Shown in pieces: positions 35,901 through 47,582 of a DNA stretch of 64,000 nucleotides. A model generated the notes under the pieces. That model did no database searches. It was not told the origin of the DNA and saw nothing but the letters and a program-made list of their open reading frames with translations. The DNA comes from Atrina japonica. Taxonomy: Eukaryota; Mollusca; Bivalvia; Pterioida; Pinnidae. The stretch lies in the NCBI GenBank assembly GCA_030159075.1, contig BROG01000133.1, positions 1,128,001-1,192,000 of the forward strand, read 5' to 3'. How positions within the stretch are numbered: the stretch's first letter is position 1; each line of letters starts with the position of its first letter. Made by a program: the position numbers and the translations under genes.

Positions 35901-37820
35901 GTGTTTTGTATTGAATCTGTGATTCACACAGGTTTTTGCGTGTCTGGGAACACTGAACATGCATTGGTTTTATGATGTAGGGGTTTATTATGTCAGAGGT
36001 AAGGGGTATTGTGATGTCACTAGGTAGGGGTTTATGATGTCAGGAAGAAGGAGATTTGTGATGTCAACTTGTATTTGTTTTATGATGTCAAGAAGTAGGG
36101 ATTTGTGATGTTAGCAGGTAGGGTTTTATGTAAAACACAGGCATCTTACATGTACACTGTAAATTTTCTTTTTTTTTTATTTCAGTTCAAAGAATTCTTT
36201 GGTGTATACAACAAAATAACTCAGATGTGCTTTACTGACTGTGTACATGATTTCACAACAAGAAAAGTTTTAGATGCTGAGGTATGTAAAATCATTCACA
36301 GTTATATTTCTTCTTGTCCTGCTCAGGTAACAAGTTACTTCACGCTGGAAGTTACATAATGCAGGGGACCAGTTACTTTCAGTGCTGTAAGTCATGGGGG
36401 CATTATTGTAAATGTCTCATACTGGAAGTCACATACTGCAACTGACCAGTTACTTCAGTGCCATAAGTCAATGGGGCCATTATTGTATATGTCCCATATT
36501 GGAAGTCACATACTGCAGCTGACCAGTGACTTTCAGTGCCATAAGTCATTGGGGCCATTATTGTATATGTCCCATATTGGAAGTCACATACTGCAGCTGA
36601 CCAGTGACTTTCAGTGCCATAAGTCAATGGGGCCATTATTGTATATGTCCCATGTTGGAGGTCACATACAGCAGCTGACCAGTGACTTTCAGTGCCATAA
36701 GTCAATGGGGCCATTATTGTGTATGTCCCATGTTGGAGGTCACATACTGCTGCTGACCAGTTATTCCAGTGCTGTAAGTCATAGTTACCATTATTGTATA
36801 TGTCCGGTGTTCAAATTTAAATCTCACTGACACAGATAACTGATTGCAATCCATTTTGCCTCTGTCATGTTATTAAACTTTTTAATGTCCAATTGAAACA
36901 ACAAACTGATTCCTTTTAAAGTTTGTACAAATGTAGTAGTGTCAATAGGGTAAGGAGATATATTGATGCAAGCTTTAATTTCTTTTTTACTCTGCAATTC
37001 CATTTGGTTAATATACATGTACATGTATATCAAAAGCAGGGAGTCCTACATGTAATATTACTTTCAGTTACCCTGGTGTCATTTATGGATTTACCTGTTG
37101 TCTTTTTATCAGTAATAAACAATTACAAATGAGGTATTTGTGGCCGATACAGAGCAAAATTTCCATTATCCGAACATTTCATACAGTGTTTGTACACATG
37201 GATACAGCCATATAAACTGTATATGCAGAAACTATAACATTTGGTGTAAATACGGTCAGGATCTACATTGGAATGTGTATTTCCTATACTTTTGTTAATA
37301 AGTATTTTATATTTACCTGAGCCTCCTGTTTTTGTATATCAGACTTTGTAATATGCAGATTCATTGAAAATGACTATAGGTGTCATTACTTTTAATTACT
37401 ATTTTATCTTGTAGAGTACATGTTCACTGAATTGCTTGGAGAAGTATCTAAAAATGACACAAAGAATATCACAGCGATTTCAGGAGCATCATATGCAATA
37501 CACAGATGATTCACCAATGAAAACTCTAAAAAATAAAACGTAATAGTCATATGCAATACACAGATGATTCACCAATGAAAACTCTAAAAAATAAAACGTA
37601 ATAGTCACCACATTGTGTATACTAATTAGCTGTTTGTATATGATCACCTTGTAAAGGTGTAGGATTGTGCTGTCCTCTTAAATATTGCATTTACATATAG
37701 AACTGTAAGGAAGGAAGTGAGAAGTGTGTTAGATCTTCGTATTGAAAGTTGTATAATTACATATTGTAATGTAACTATTGTTTGATTCTAAGCTGAATAA
37801 ATGTTGCACTTCAGTGTTTT
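32815..37820 (+). CDS. TIMM9: TIMM9, mitochondrial import inner membrane translocase subunit Tim9, complete
   Basis: Tim9 is a small chaperone of the mitochondrial intermembrane space. With Tim10 it forms a hexamer that carries hydrophobic carrier proteins to the TIM22 complex. Coding exons 32851-32904, 36186-36281 and 37415-37543 join in frame to 92 residues (human about 89). The twin CX3C signature is intact: C33-FTD-C37 and C53-SLN-C57, with 15 residues between the pairs as in the family; these form two disulfides after import by the MIA40 pathway. Flanking motifs [21 protein letters not shown] and [13 protein letters not shown] closely match human TIMM9 from memory. The ATG follows an acceptor at 32814 and a 36-base 5' UTR. 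Intron 1 (3.28 kb) holds a minisatellite and a transposon; intron 2 holds a 78-bp array. The CDS end is duplicated in the 3' UTR, and AATAAA lies at 37796. Confidence 0.95.
32905..33835. other. TIMM9 intron 1, first part, nothing recognised
   Basis: No domain-bearing frame. A block at 33714-33800 (aatggccctcattttcaatcaagag...) is repeated at 33932-34060. Confidence 0.45.
33836..35227. repeat. Minisatellite, about 24-bp variable unit, in TIMM9 intron 1
   Basis: Units of tcaacaggtattggttttat + gatg with many variants (aggtagggg, catgtattgg). It is interrupted by the element at 35228-35955 and continues to about 36125. Confidence 0.9.
35228..35955. mobile_element. hAT-like non-autonomous transposon
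   Basis: Ends CAGTGTTCCCA and TGGGAACACTG are perfect inverted repeats of hAT style. aacatg flanks both ends (35222-35227 and 35956-35961), and removing the element restores an intact minisatellite unit (tcaacatgcattggttttat). The interior has no transposase. Confidence 0.87.
35956..36125. repeat. TIMM9 intron 1 minisatellite, remainder
   Basis: The same 24-bp type repeats resume after the element and stop about 60 bases before the TIMM9 middle exon. Confidence 0.88.
36186..36281 (+). CDS. TIMM9: TIMM9 middle exon with first CX3C
   Basis: A 96-nt exon of 32 codons between a long pyrimidine tract ending atttcag and a donor gtatgt. It encodes [19 protein letters not shown] and then [13 protein letters not shown], with the first CX3C pair. 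Confidence 0.95.
36326..36790. repeat. 78-bp minisatellite in TIMM9 intron 2, about six copies
   Basis: Unit: cataagtcaatggggccatt, attgtatatgtcccatattg, gaagtcacatactgcagctg, accagtgactttcagtgc. Because 78 is a multiple of three, frames stay open on both strands with 26-residue periodicity; they are not supported as genes. Confidence 0.92.
37415..37543 (+). CDS. TIMM9: TIMM9 last exon with second CX3C and stop
   Basis: The acceptor is atcttgtag. The 129-nt coding part starts [19 protein letters not shown], carries the second CX3C pair and ends ...TLKNKT, stop TAA at 37541-37543. Its last 55 bases are repeated exactly downstream. Confidence 0.95.
   Translation, partial: STCSLNCLEKYLKMTQRISQRFQEHHMQYTDDSPMKTLKNKT
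37489..37604 (+). repeat. Perfect 58-bp tandem duplication across the TIMM9 stop codon
   Basis: Bases 37489-37546 (last codons, TAA and the following TAG) are repeated exactly at 37547-37604. The first stop makes the second copy 3' UTR. Confidence 0.95.
37796..37801 (+). promoter_or_regulatory. TIMM9 polyadenylation signal
   Basis: A canonical AATAAA lies about 250 bases after the TIMM9 stop codon, in a unique stretch just before a transposase remnant. It is the likely 3' end signal. Confidence 0.6.
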
Positions 37821-37869
37821 TCATTCTTGTTTATTTAATGGTTGCCTGGTTTTTGTTTATAAAAACAAC

Positions 37870-38040
37870 AGTAGTACTGCAGTTTCAGTAGAGGAGCAGG
37901 TAGCTATTGCTTTACGTTTCTATGCCAATGGTTCATTTCTACAGGTGATTGGAGACACACTAGAATATGACAAAAGTACCGTCGGATAGTAGATGCTGTT
38001 ACTAATTCTTTATTTGCCAAAGTAGATCAGTTCATTAAGT
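37870..38040 (+). pseudogene. PIF/Harbinger transposase fragment
   Basis: VEEQVAIALRFYANGSFLQV + IGDTLEYDKSTV matches the N-terminal helical region of HARBI1-type transposases. After a one-base frame change the similarity continues (IVDAVTNSLFAKVDQFIK) to a stop. Only this piece is left; it begins just after the TIMM9 polyadenylation signal. Confidence 0.8.
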
Positions 38041-38109
38041 AGACTAATTGTCATAGCGACATGTTAGAGCTACAGACCTACTGTGTGCCAGCAACTTTGG
38101 AAAGAGTTT

Positions 38110-39620
38110 TTTTTAGCTCACCTGCGTCAAAGGCTCAAGTGAGCTTTTGTGATCACTCCCTGTCCGGCGTCCATCCGTAAACTTTTCATAATTTCGACTT
38201 CTTCTCTGAAACCACTGAAAGGATTTTGACTAAACTTTACAGGAAGCAAGTTTTCTAAGTCCTCTACCAAGTTTGTACTTTTCAGCTCGATTGGCCCAGG
38301 GGTAAATCCAGGGCGGGGCAGAATAGGTCCCAAAAGGTACCCCTCTTTAAAAATCTTCTTCTCCAGAACCGCTGTATGAATTGAAAAACAGATTGTTTCT
38401 GAGTGATCTACATGGATGTATGATTCAATTTTGTATTTTTCATAAAAATCAAAATATTAATTTTTGACGTGGTTTTGAGGTTTTTTCAGCCTTTGTCATT
38501 TTCATTCATTTTTGCATGATTTCTTCAATTATCTCCCCTTGCATTCATTTGTAGTTAGGTGAAGCAATGTTTTTGTGCAAGAATTTTGCAGAAATTTATT
38601 TTCTAGAATTTTTTATGAATTTTTTAAAACTGCAAAAAAAGAGGGGGTGCATTTTTCACAGTATTGACTTTTGTTTCAAAACTATTGAAGGAATTTTGAC
38701 GAAACTTTACAGGAAGCAAGTGTTCAAGATCCTTTACCAAGTGTGTAGTTTTCAGCCCGTTTGGCCCAGGGGTGGATCCAGGGCGGGGCAAAATTAGTTC
38801 CAAAAGGTACCTTCTTTAAAAATCTTTTTCTCCAGAACCACTGCATGAATTGAAATACGGATTGTTTCTGAGTGATCTACATGGATGTATGATTCAAGTT
38901 GGTATTTTTCGTAGAAATCAGAATATTAATTTTTGATGCATTTTTGAGGTCTTTTCAGACTTTGTCATTTTCATTCATTTTTGCATGATTTCTTCAATTA
39001 TCTCCCCTTGAATTCACTTTGATGCATTCATTTAATGTATTTTACTTGTAATTAGGTGAAGAAATGTTTTTGTGAAAGAATTTTGCAGAAATTTAATTTC
39101 TAGATTTTTTTATGAATTTTTTAAGACTACAAAAAAGGGGGGGGTTGCATTTTTCACACTATCAACTTTTGTTTCAAAACTACTGAAGGAGTTTTGACAA
39201 AACTTTACAGGAAGCAATTGCTCAAGGTCCTTTACCAAGATTGTACTTTTCAGCCCGATTGATCCAGGGTGGGGCAGAATAGGTCCCAAAAGGTACCCCT
39301 TTTCCAGAACCGCTGCATGAATTGTAAAAGGGATTGCTTCTGAGTGATCTACATGGATGTATGATTCAAGTTTGTATTTTGCACAGAAATCGGAATATAT
39401 ATTTTTGACACATTTTAAAGGTCTTTTCAGACTTTGTCATTTTCATCATTTTTGCATGATTCCCTCAATTATTTCCCCTTGCAATCATAATGATGCATTA
39501 AAGTGTTTTACTTGTATATAGTCGAAGAAATGTTTTTGTGCAAGAATTTTGCCGAAGTTCGATTTCTAGAATTTTTTATGAATTTCTTAAAACAGCAATA
39601 TTTATGTCTCTTGGCCAGAT
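38110..39620 (+). repeat. 'Agctcacctg' dispersed repeat, three tandem internal copies
   Basis: Starts tttagctcacctgcgtcaaa and contains three copies, each about 480-500 bp, of a block with actttacaggaagcaag, tggcccaggggt and tgagtgatctacatggatgt. I recall this repeat type from many bivalve genomes. Non-coding. Confidence 0.75.
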
Positions 39621-40917
39621 AATTCTACATGTACATATTCTTCTTGGTCTTCTTTCCACATTTGTAGATTGTTCTCAGGTGAGTGATTGAGGCCCTCTAG
39701 GGTCTCTTGTTTTGTAAATATTTTGTAAAAATGTTGTCGTGTGGGAACATTATCCATACACTTATTAAATATAACTAGAGTCATAAATTCTTACCCCATT
39801 GATTACATTTCAACATACAGTAAGTCTTAAATAATCGCTAAACTCTTTTCATTATCTTTCATGGAAATGGCTGTTTACAAACAACGTTCTTGTGCGCAAG
39901 TCGACGGAGAATTCAATTCACATGCAGGGGTGTTATGTCAGGATTTTCTTTGATGTAAACTTCGAAAAACCACTTTCTGGTTTACTGGGACACACAGTAA
40001 GCCAATGCAGTGAGTTCTGTACCAAACTTACACTAAAACAGAAACTGGTTTATTACACCAATGCAACTAAGTTAGGGTGGTATACTGGAATCTGCTTGTT
40101 CATCCTTCTGTAGCGACAAACTTATTCCCCTTTGAAACTACTTATCCAATTTATAACAAACTGCATCACACTATCAAGCAAAAACTATGGCAGTTATGGC
40201 TAAAAATAGAATAAAGGGATCAACACATACTTTTTATACACCCGGATGGATGTATTATGAATTTGCCTCTACAGATCCTTAAAAAAAATTTACACGTTTG
40301 GTTTCAGAAAGACTAGATACCTTTGGATTTCGACTAAGGTCAACCAAGTTGTGGGACTTAAATCGTTAAAATTTGCTTTCACAAATCATTAAAATTTGAT
40401 AAAAATTAGCCATGTTTGATTTCATAGGTTTACATGAGCTAAAAAGTCAACAAGACAGAAAATGTTTGATGACCGTGTTTGGGAGTAATTTCTTCCTTTA
40501 AGTTGATTTTATCATGTTTTTGGCGGTCCTTGACTATTATCTTGGAAAGTATGATAGATAAGCAGTGTTAGGCACACAAAGATGTACATGGTCAAGATTT
40601 TCAGATGACTTCTTATGGGAGTCACTTTCCCCTTGTATTAGGCTCCAGATAGTCTCTGGATGTATAACTTCTAAAAACTGTGTACGGTGGCAGTACCATA
40701 TTTTAAACCTGTGTCCCTTAAACAATTTGTGTTAGGACCCTTTACAATCTCGACTAAAAAAGGGAGTGTCCTGGTTACCCCTTGGCAACAGCTTTAGTGT
40801 TTTTTCTTTGTTTCATCTTGGTGACCCTTGACTGTCTTGTTCTGACTGAAACAAACATGTGACTGTTTGTAAAATCAATATGCTTCTCCAGTGTTTATTA
40901 CCATTACTATATACAGC
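39621..40917. other. No gene recognised
   Basis: Unique-looking intergenic sequence. A plus-strand frame at 39892-40113 and a minus frame at 40537-40725 show no domain or splice context. Confidence 0.45.
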
Positions 40918-41600
40918 AGAACCACGATATTTAGACCACCTAACTGTCTAAAAGTGGTCTGATATGTGAGGTGGTCTCTTCTATGCTTTTTAGCTAGTTA
41001 TCAAGAGACTGACAATTCATGGTCTGATAAGTGAGGTGGTCTCTTCTATGCTTTTTAGCTAGTTATCAAGAGACTGACAATTCATGGTCTGATAAGTGAG
41101 GTGGTCTCTTCTATGCTTTTTAGCTAGTTATCAAGAGACTGACAATTCATGGTCTGATAGGTGAGGTGGTCTCTTCTATGCTTTTTAGCTAGTTATCAAG
41201 AGACTGACAATTCATGGTCTGATAAGTGAGGTGGTCTCTTCTATGCTTTTTAGCTAGTTATCAAGAGACTGACAATTCATGGTCTGATAAGTGAGGTGGT
41301 CTCTTCTATGCTTTTTAGCTAGTTATCAAGAGACTGACAATTCATGGTCTGACAGGCGAGGTGGTCTCTTCTATGCTTTTTAGCTAGTTATCAAGAGACT
41401 GACAATTCATGGTCTGATAAGTGAGGTGGTCTCTTCTATGCTTTTTAGCTAGTTATCAAGAGACTGACAATTCATGGTCTGATAAGTGAGGTGGTCTCTT
41501 CTATGCTTTTTAGCTAGTTATCAAGAGACTGACAATTCATGGTCTGAAATGTGAGGTGGTCTCCTCAGTGGTCTTTAAGCAAGGTTTAATTGTGAATGTC
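40918..41600. mobile_element. Inverted-repeat element with an internal 65-bp array, nine copies
   Basis: Left end acagcagaaccacgatattt + agaccacc and right end gtggtctttaagcaaggttt + aattgt are imperfect inverted repeats like the CAGTAAAACCTG family. Inside are about nine nearly identical 65-bp units (gtctgataagtgaggtggtc, tcttctatgctttttagcta, gttatcaagagactgacaat, tcatg). Confidence 0.75.
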
Positions 41601-43140
41601 TCTTTATGAATTACATTTTCCAGAGTCAGAAAAAATAATGAATGCAGATACAGTTAAGACATATTTATTTCCTAACAGGTTTCATATAAAATTTTTAACA
41701 ACCATTTGCATGTTTCCAAATTTCACCTGACTTTTTGTACATAGGGATATTTATCATAAAATCATGTCTGTACATGAGATTAAATGAATGCACTGATAAA
41801 AATAAAAATGCTAAACTAAATGTTTACAATGTACATTTTGACTGTCATTTTGGTCGAAATCCCTTAACCTTAGATATCTGCATGATTGCACACAGCGTAT
41901 CAAAACACACACTACTCACAACAAAGCATATACATGTTACCAAACTATTACATTATATGGAACTAAACTGTTGCTAATTTTTTTTTATTCTATTTCACGA
42001 AAATAATTGACTAATGATTATATTTTCAACAACCACAATTGCTATGAATCGACTCTGAATAATGATCTAGCTCTTAAAATGGAAGAATCATTGTCACAGC
42101 TTACCAAATTATAATTGTTTTATAATATACATATATACATTTCATGAGAAAATAATGAAAACAAAATCAACTGATATCACTAGAAACGTAAAGAAATTAA
42201 AAAGAGAACAAAATATTACAATTTGATTAGAAAAATTAAAATGGTGGATGTCCATACTCTTTACTTATGAATGTTGGAAATACAAATTACATGTAAATGG
42301 TTCAGATGTTTATGACTAGTGTTTTTCCGTGGTTTTGCATTTCCCCAAAACTATGAGCAAAAACAACATGGATCTCATTTACAAACATTTTTCTATCCTC
42401 TACAAGGAACAAACTTTCATGAAAATAAAACTTTTAGATATTATCTGCTTTTTTCATACAAACAGTTTGGTATAACTTTTTGAAAACCCAAATTTAGGTC
42501 AAGACCTGTATTGAGTTGAAAAAAATCAGGTTGTAGCATTAACAAACTTATTCTGATGTAAGTTAAGTTTAACAATGAAAAAGACTTACAGAGAAAAAAA
42601 AAACCTTCAATTTTCATTCTAAAATCCAATAGAATATCACACTGTAAAAATGCTGGTATGATATGGACATCTGACCACTCTAATTTAGACACAATATTTG
42701 TTATATATCGCTATACTATACATATCGATAGCATTAAAGTAACAGTGTCACAGCCGTGTTATTTGGTTTTTGAGTATATTTGATTTCACTGAAATAAATT
42801 AACAAATCAGGATATTTCAACAAAAATGCTGTAAGTAAAACTTTTTATAAATACTGTATAAGTCAATACCACAGACACTGAAGCAAATGCATCACCAAGT
42901 ATACCTCGCATAAAAAGCATGTAAAGCTCTGAAATATCACACACCTTGGTTATATGCAAAATGAGTATATCGTATAAAATGACATCACCAAAGAAAGTTA
43001 CAGAAGTAGTTAGAATAACAGGGTTTTCATAACTTCAAGCTGAAATGTTATATATATTGAGAGATGTTAGTATTAAGTCAGGCTTCTATAGCCTAACAGA
43101 AGCACCAATTTACTTGAAAACTTAATTGACTGTGATGTAT
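41601..43140. other. No gene recognised
   Basis: AT-rich intergenic sequence. Small frames at 41735-41977 (+) and 42441-42692 (-) have no recognisable domain. Confidence 0.45.
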
Positions 43141-43345
43141 TAAGTTGTATAGCAGAAAAAAAATCACTCTTGAGAAATATTTAATGCCCTCTTCCCACTC
43201 TGATTAACTGTTATGTCTTGCATAGCATAGCAGAAAAAATCACTCTAGAGACATATTTAATGCCCTCTTCCAACTCTGATTAACTGTTACATGTATGTCT
43301 TGCATAGCATAGCAGAAAAAATCACTCTAGAGACCAGAAGGTTTA
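43141..43345. repeat. About 88-bp tandem repeat, three copies
   Basis: gcagaaaaaatcactctaga, tttaatgccctcttccaact and ctgattaactgtta recur three times; the last copy is partial. Confidence 0.75.
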
Positions 43346-43473
43346 TATAACCTCTTATGAGCCTTTACCCAATATTAGAAGGCAACACTGTATGCTGAAT
43401 ATTGATCATATACACTGAACATCGAAGTAAGGCAAATACTATTTTACACTACACATAACTTTTATTTCAGTTA

Positions 43474-43652
43474 CAGTAAAACCTGCTATAGTGGCCACCT
43501 CTATATCAGGATTACCTGTTTATAAAGGCCAGTTTTTTCAAGTCCTTTGACTGCATACTTCAACTAACTTGAAGTATGTATTAGGGTCACCTGCACATAA
43601 AGGTCAATATTTTCTGGTCCCTTGGGTGGCCCCTATACAGGTTTCACTATAT
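43474..43652. mobile_element. TA-flanked MITE (CAGTAAAACCTG family), copy 2
   Basis: TA-CAGTAAAACCTGCTATA and CAGGTTTCACTA-TA ends; the interior is about 85-90 percent like the 30.3-kb copy by eye (cctgtttataaaggccag, cacataaaggtcaatatttt). Confidence 0.8.
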
Positions 43653-44094
43653 ATGACAACAGCCATTTTACCTGGGAAACTTAACCTTTATTTCAGTTAT
43701 ATGACAACAGCCTAGGAACCTGAGAAACTTTTTTTTCAGATATGTGATAACTGCCATTTAACCTGAGAAACATTTATTTCAGTTATGTGGTAACAGCCAT
43801 TCTACCTGGAAAATGATCAACTAACAATCTGCAAATAATGACCAAACAACATATTTCTTTTTTTGCCAAAATATGACAAACATATCTCAGAACAAACTAA
43901 ATACAACTGCAGAAAATAATTGATATACAGTTAAAACAACTTATATTGAACCTTGTTACACTGACGTCTTGCTTCATTTGAAATGATTTTGATTCCCCGA
44001 CCAAATTTCTTTAATACCATTCAAACCTGAATATTTTTAAACCCTTGTTTATTTGAAAGAAAAATTCATTCCCCTTTGATTTCATTATATCCAG

Positions 44095-44240
44095 GCTCGA
44101 CAAGTCTTTAAGGACTTATTACAAGATCTATAGCACATCATATGTACAAGTCTTTACCGAATTATTACGAGACCTATAGCACATCATATGTACAAGTCTT
44201 TACAGAATTATTACGAGACCTATAGCACATCGTATGTCTG
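44095..44240. repeat. About 57-bp tandem repeat, three copies
   Basis: caagtctttaccgaattatt + acgagacctatagcacatca + tatgta occurs three times with few changes. Confidence 0.8.
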
Positions 44241-44594
44241 GTAATTACCTTCAACAGATAAAGAATGACGACATTTAACAGAAAAACAAAAATACATCAT
44301 ACCTTTATGATTTTGTGGTAACTTCTGAAAAATATATATGTTTATTTCTCCCATTTACAAACACAGTCAGAATAACCCTGTTTCCCTTACAACAAGGTTG
44401 GTCAAAAAAGCTGACCAGAGATTTGGCACAAATATTTTATATCAAGAAATTCTCTGTGTATAACGTCAAAACAACAAAACGACTTTTTGATACAACGATA
44501 CACAATGATTTACTTATGCCGACTTCAACTGTCTACAGATTTATTTTCTCTTAACTATGGTTAGCATAGTTTATACAGCTCCTACACCTAAATT

Positions 44595-44735
44595 CATAAA
44601 ATCTTATTTACTTCTTCATAAAATCTTATTTACTTATTTATAAAATCTGATTTATTTTTTCATAAAATCTTATTTACTTCTTCATAAAATCTTATTTACT
44701 TCTTCATAAAATCTTATTTACTTTTTCAAGTATAA
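44595..44735. repeat. 22-bp tandem repeat, about six copies
   Basis: tcataaaatcttatttactt + ct is repeated, ending at 44735. Confidence 0.85.
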
Positions 44736-45139
44736 AATCCATTTACCGGAAAAATTCCATTCATTGCATCATTTTAAATCTTTTCCACTTACGAAGTATG
44801 GGATGATAAAGCACATATACCGTCGAAAATTCCTTGAGAGTTCCTTATATTAAATATATAAAACCCAAGCAGAAGAACATCAAAATACAAATTTTCAGTT
44901 ATTTAAGTCGATGTTATTAAGTGATGACAAGAAGTTGACTGAAAGTCCTACAAAGTGTCAATCCTTTGTCAAATTTGATTTGTGAAAATACTGATGCAAA
45001 TCAATATTAAAACATTCTTAGTTTTTATTTTACAGATAAAGAATTGTTACAATGTAGTTGAGCCTACTCATTTTCATAGATTTGATAAAACACAAAAGCT
45101 TATTAGGTAAAATGTGAATCGGGGTGAAAAATATAAAAG

Positions 45140-45292
45140 ACCAGATTGAACAGGTCGAAACCACCCTCAGTATAAATCACCAGATTAAACGGGTCAAAAC
45201 CACCCTAAGAAAAAGCCCCGATTGAATGGGTTAAAGCCTCACTCAAAATTAAATACACCAGATCGGACGGGTCGAAACCTCCCTCACTTGTT
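45140..45292. repeat. About 43-bp tandem repeat, four diverged copies
   Basis: accagattaaacgggtcaaa + accaccct recurs with many CpG-site changes (aacaggtcg, aatgggtta, gacgggtcg), which fits decay by CpG mutation. Confidence 0.7.
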
Positions 45293-45299
45293 TCCCATG

Positions 45300-46840
45300 A
45301 TTCGATTTTAAAAGCTGTAAACAAATCAACAAAAACTACCTCTAAACTCTTTAACTGGTAGTAATCTTGGCATCGGTAGCTGCACTGAAATCTTATCTAT
45401 CTGAAGCACTAAGAGAGTGACCCATGTCTGTTTCCCTTGGGAACAGATTATAGAGCACACAGGGAGTACATCTAAACTGCCATCAGATGTGAATGGTTTA
45501 ATAATCAAATGACAGCTTCTCTGGACAAGTCTCACAATTTCAAATATTTTATCACTTATGTGTTTAAGCAAACAAAATATGTATGTTATATAACTATAAA
45601 AGAAACAATAGCCAATTCCAATTTCTAAAATCATATACCAAAATTAGGAAAACCTTGAAATGTTAAGTTTTACACCCATGGAAGACAAGCTCAAGACTAC
45701 AAATGTGAGAGCATAGAAATGAAACTTGATTCAGATTAGACTGAAAGAACTGGTTTAATTGTTTCATTTCAGGTTTTTTATGTTTCAGTAAAAATATTTC
45801 TTTCAGTGTGTAGTTAAAAAACTCTACAGGCCATAAAACAAAACCAAATTTTTTATATTCGATACAAGAAAAAAAGCAGAGAATATTTAAGCCTGACATA
45901 ACAATAAGGCAAGATAAGCAGACAGCATAATGTACATTTGTGAGGCTTATAAATCTAAATGATTCACAAAAATAAACAGCTTAATAAACATGACAAAGAG
46001 AGGTTAAAATAGTGTCTTTGGTAAGAATCTGAAGTTGGCAAAGTCAACAGAAATACCTTTAAGAATGTAAAATTACTTTCAATGACCAGTGAAATACCAA
46101 ATTAAGCATATTAAGTTTTAAACCCATGGAAAACAAGTAAATTGTTGACCTATGTGCACTAACATAAACAATAAACATTTTTACTAATTTCACAGACAAT
46201 GAAAGAAAAGGATATGTTTCAAAGTAATACAGAATAAAAAATATATATTTCACAGTCAAACAACAGACTTAATATTTATATTTCGTTGTTAAAGGCATTT
46301 GGGATTTCGGAACTACAAAGAAAACATGAAATTTGCCCTATGACAATATACGAAACAAAAATGCTTATAAATTAAGGCACACGAAATGTTAATTTCACAA
46401 CAATATGAGACACATGGAGTGTTTATTACCACAATAATACTACACATACATGCTTACAAATGCATGTGTATCCAGATTTAAATCACCTAACACAAATAAC
46501 ATTTCATAATAAAAAATGAAAATCGTTTTTTTTTCTTATTTGTCCTATTTGTTGTAATTATTGTCAATATGGTATTAGAATTGCCTTTCAATTCTACGTG
46601 ATAAATAAAAACAAATGTATCCTACTTATATGTATCAAAGTCCAGATGAGCTTCAGATACTGAAAACAAGAGGCTGAAATGGTGTTATTATCAGAGACCT
46701 CAAATTATCAACAGAACTGCATACCTAGGGATCATCATGTTCAGAACTTTTTGTCATTCTGACATTATTGATATCAAATATTATGATTAAATATTTCCCA
46801 GTTATTGTTAGAGTCAAAAATGCTAACAAAATTCTCAAGA
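45300..46840. other. No gene recognised; beyond the synthetase 3' end
   Basis: AT-rich sequence. Two related blocks (ttaagttttacacccatgga at 45663 and ttaagttttaaacccatgga at 46110) suggest an old duplication of about 450 bp spacing. Confidence 0.45.
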
Positions 46841-46841
46841 T

Positions 46842-47255
46842 ACATCTGCATGATGCACACCTGCATGACATAAATCAGCATGACTCACACCTGCATGACA
46901 TAAATCAGCATGACTCACACCTTCAGGACATACACCTGCTGGACACACCTTAACAACACAAACTTTTATGACACAAACCTGCACTACACACACCTGCCTG
47001 ATTTACACCTGTTGACACATATCCAAACAATGTACACCTGCACAACACAAATGCATGATACACATTTGCACAATGCTCACCTGCATGAGACCTGTATGAC
47101 ATGCACCTGTACAGCACACAACTGTATGACACATGACACATACCTGTATGAAACATACCTGCATGACTCAAACCTGTATGACACATACCTGCACAATATA
47201 AACATGAATGACATATACCTGTATGACACACACCTACACAACATACACCAAAAGA
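46842..47255. repeat. Short imperfect repeats of cacacctgcatgaca
   Basis: A field of 10-15-base units (cacctgcatgac, cacctgtatgac) without a fixed longer period, just past the synthetase 3' end. Frames on both strands are artefacts. Confidence 0.8.
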
Positions 47256-47309
47256 CCAGATGGCAATGGTTCACTATAGGTCATTTAACTGATTCAACTT
47301 AAAAATGAA

Positions 47310-47335
47310 ATAAGAGATATATATATATATATATA
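47310..47335. repeat. (TA)n tract in the synthetase 3' region
   Basis: About 20 bases of AT repeats some 80 bases past the synthetase stop codon. Confidence 0.85.
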
Positions 47336-47414
47336 GAAATGACATATCATAAAAAAATTCTTTTTTGATGTAAAAAGTTCATTATCCTTTCCTGAGCTTA
47401 TAAAATTCAATGGT

Positions 47415-47582
47415 TTACTGATTTTTCTCCATTTCCTGATGTTTACTGAGAATATGATCCACAATGGAAGGATCAAACAATGTTGAGACATCTCCTAGTT
47501 CATCAGGTTTATTGGCGGCAATTTTCCGTAAAATCCTGCGCATTATTTTCCCTGATCTGGTCTTGGGTAATCCAGATACAAA
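47415..47582 (-). CDS. ACSS1: Acetyl-CoA synthetase last exon with catalytic lysine and stop
   Basis: The 168-nt exon (55 codons and TAA) starts [20 protein letters not shown] and ends [13 protein letters not shown]. The Lys in SGKIMRR is the residue that catalyses adenylation and is reversibly acetylated in this family. There is no C-terminal SKL peroxisomal signal. The 3' UTR runs into a repeat-rich stretch; no polyadenylation signal was fixed. Confidence 0.94.
   Translation of the reverse strand, partial: FVSGLPKTRSGKIMRRILRKIAANKPDELGDVSTLFDPSIVDHILSKHQEMEKNQ

Noticed and set aside
36403..36830. Open frames on both strands with a 26-residue repeat (103 and 119 codons)
   Set aside because: A 78-bp array lacks stops by arithmetic. 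It is inside TIMM9 intron 2 with no splice signals of its own.
46910..47302. His/Asp/Thr-rich frames on both strands
   Set aside because: They arise from short cacctgcatgaca-type repeats and end in the synthetase 3' region.
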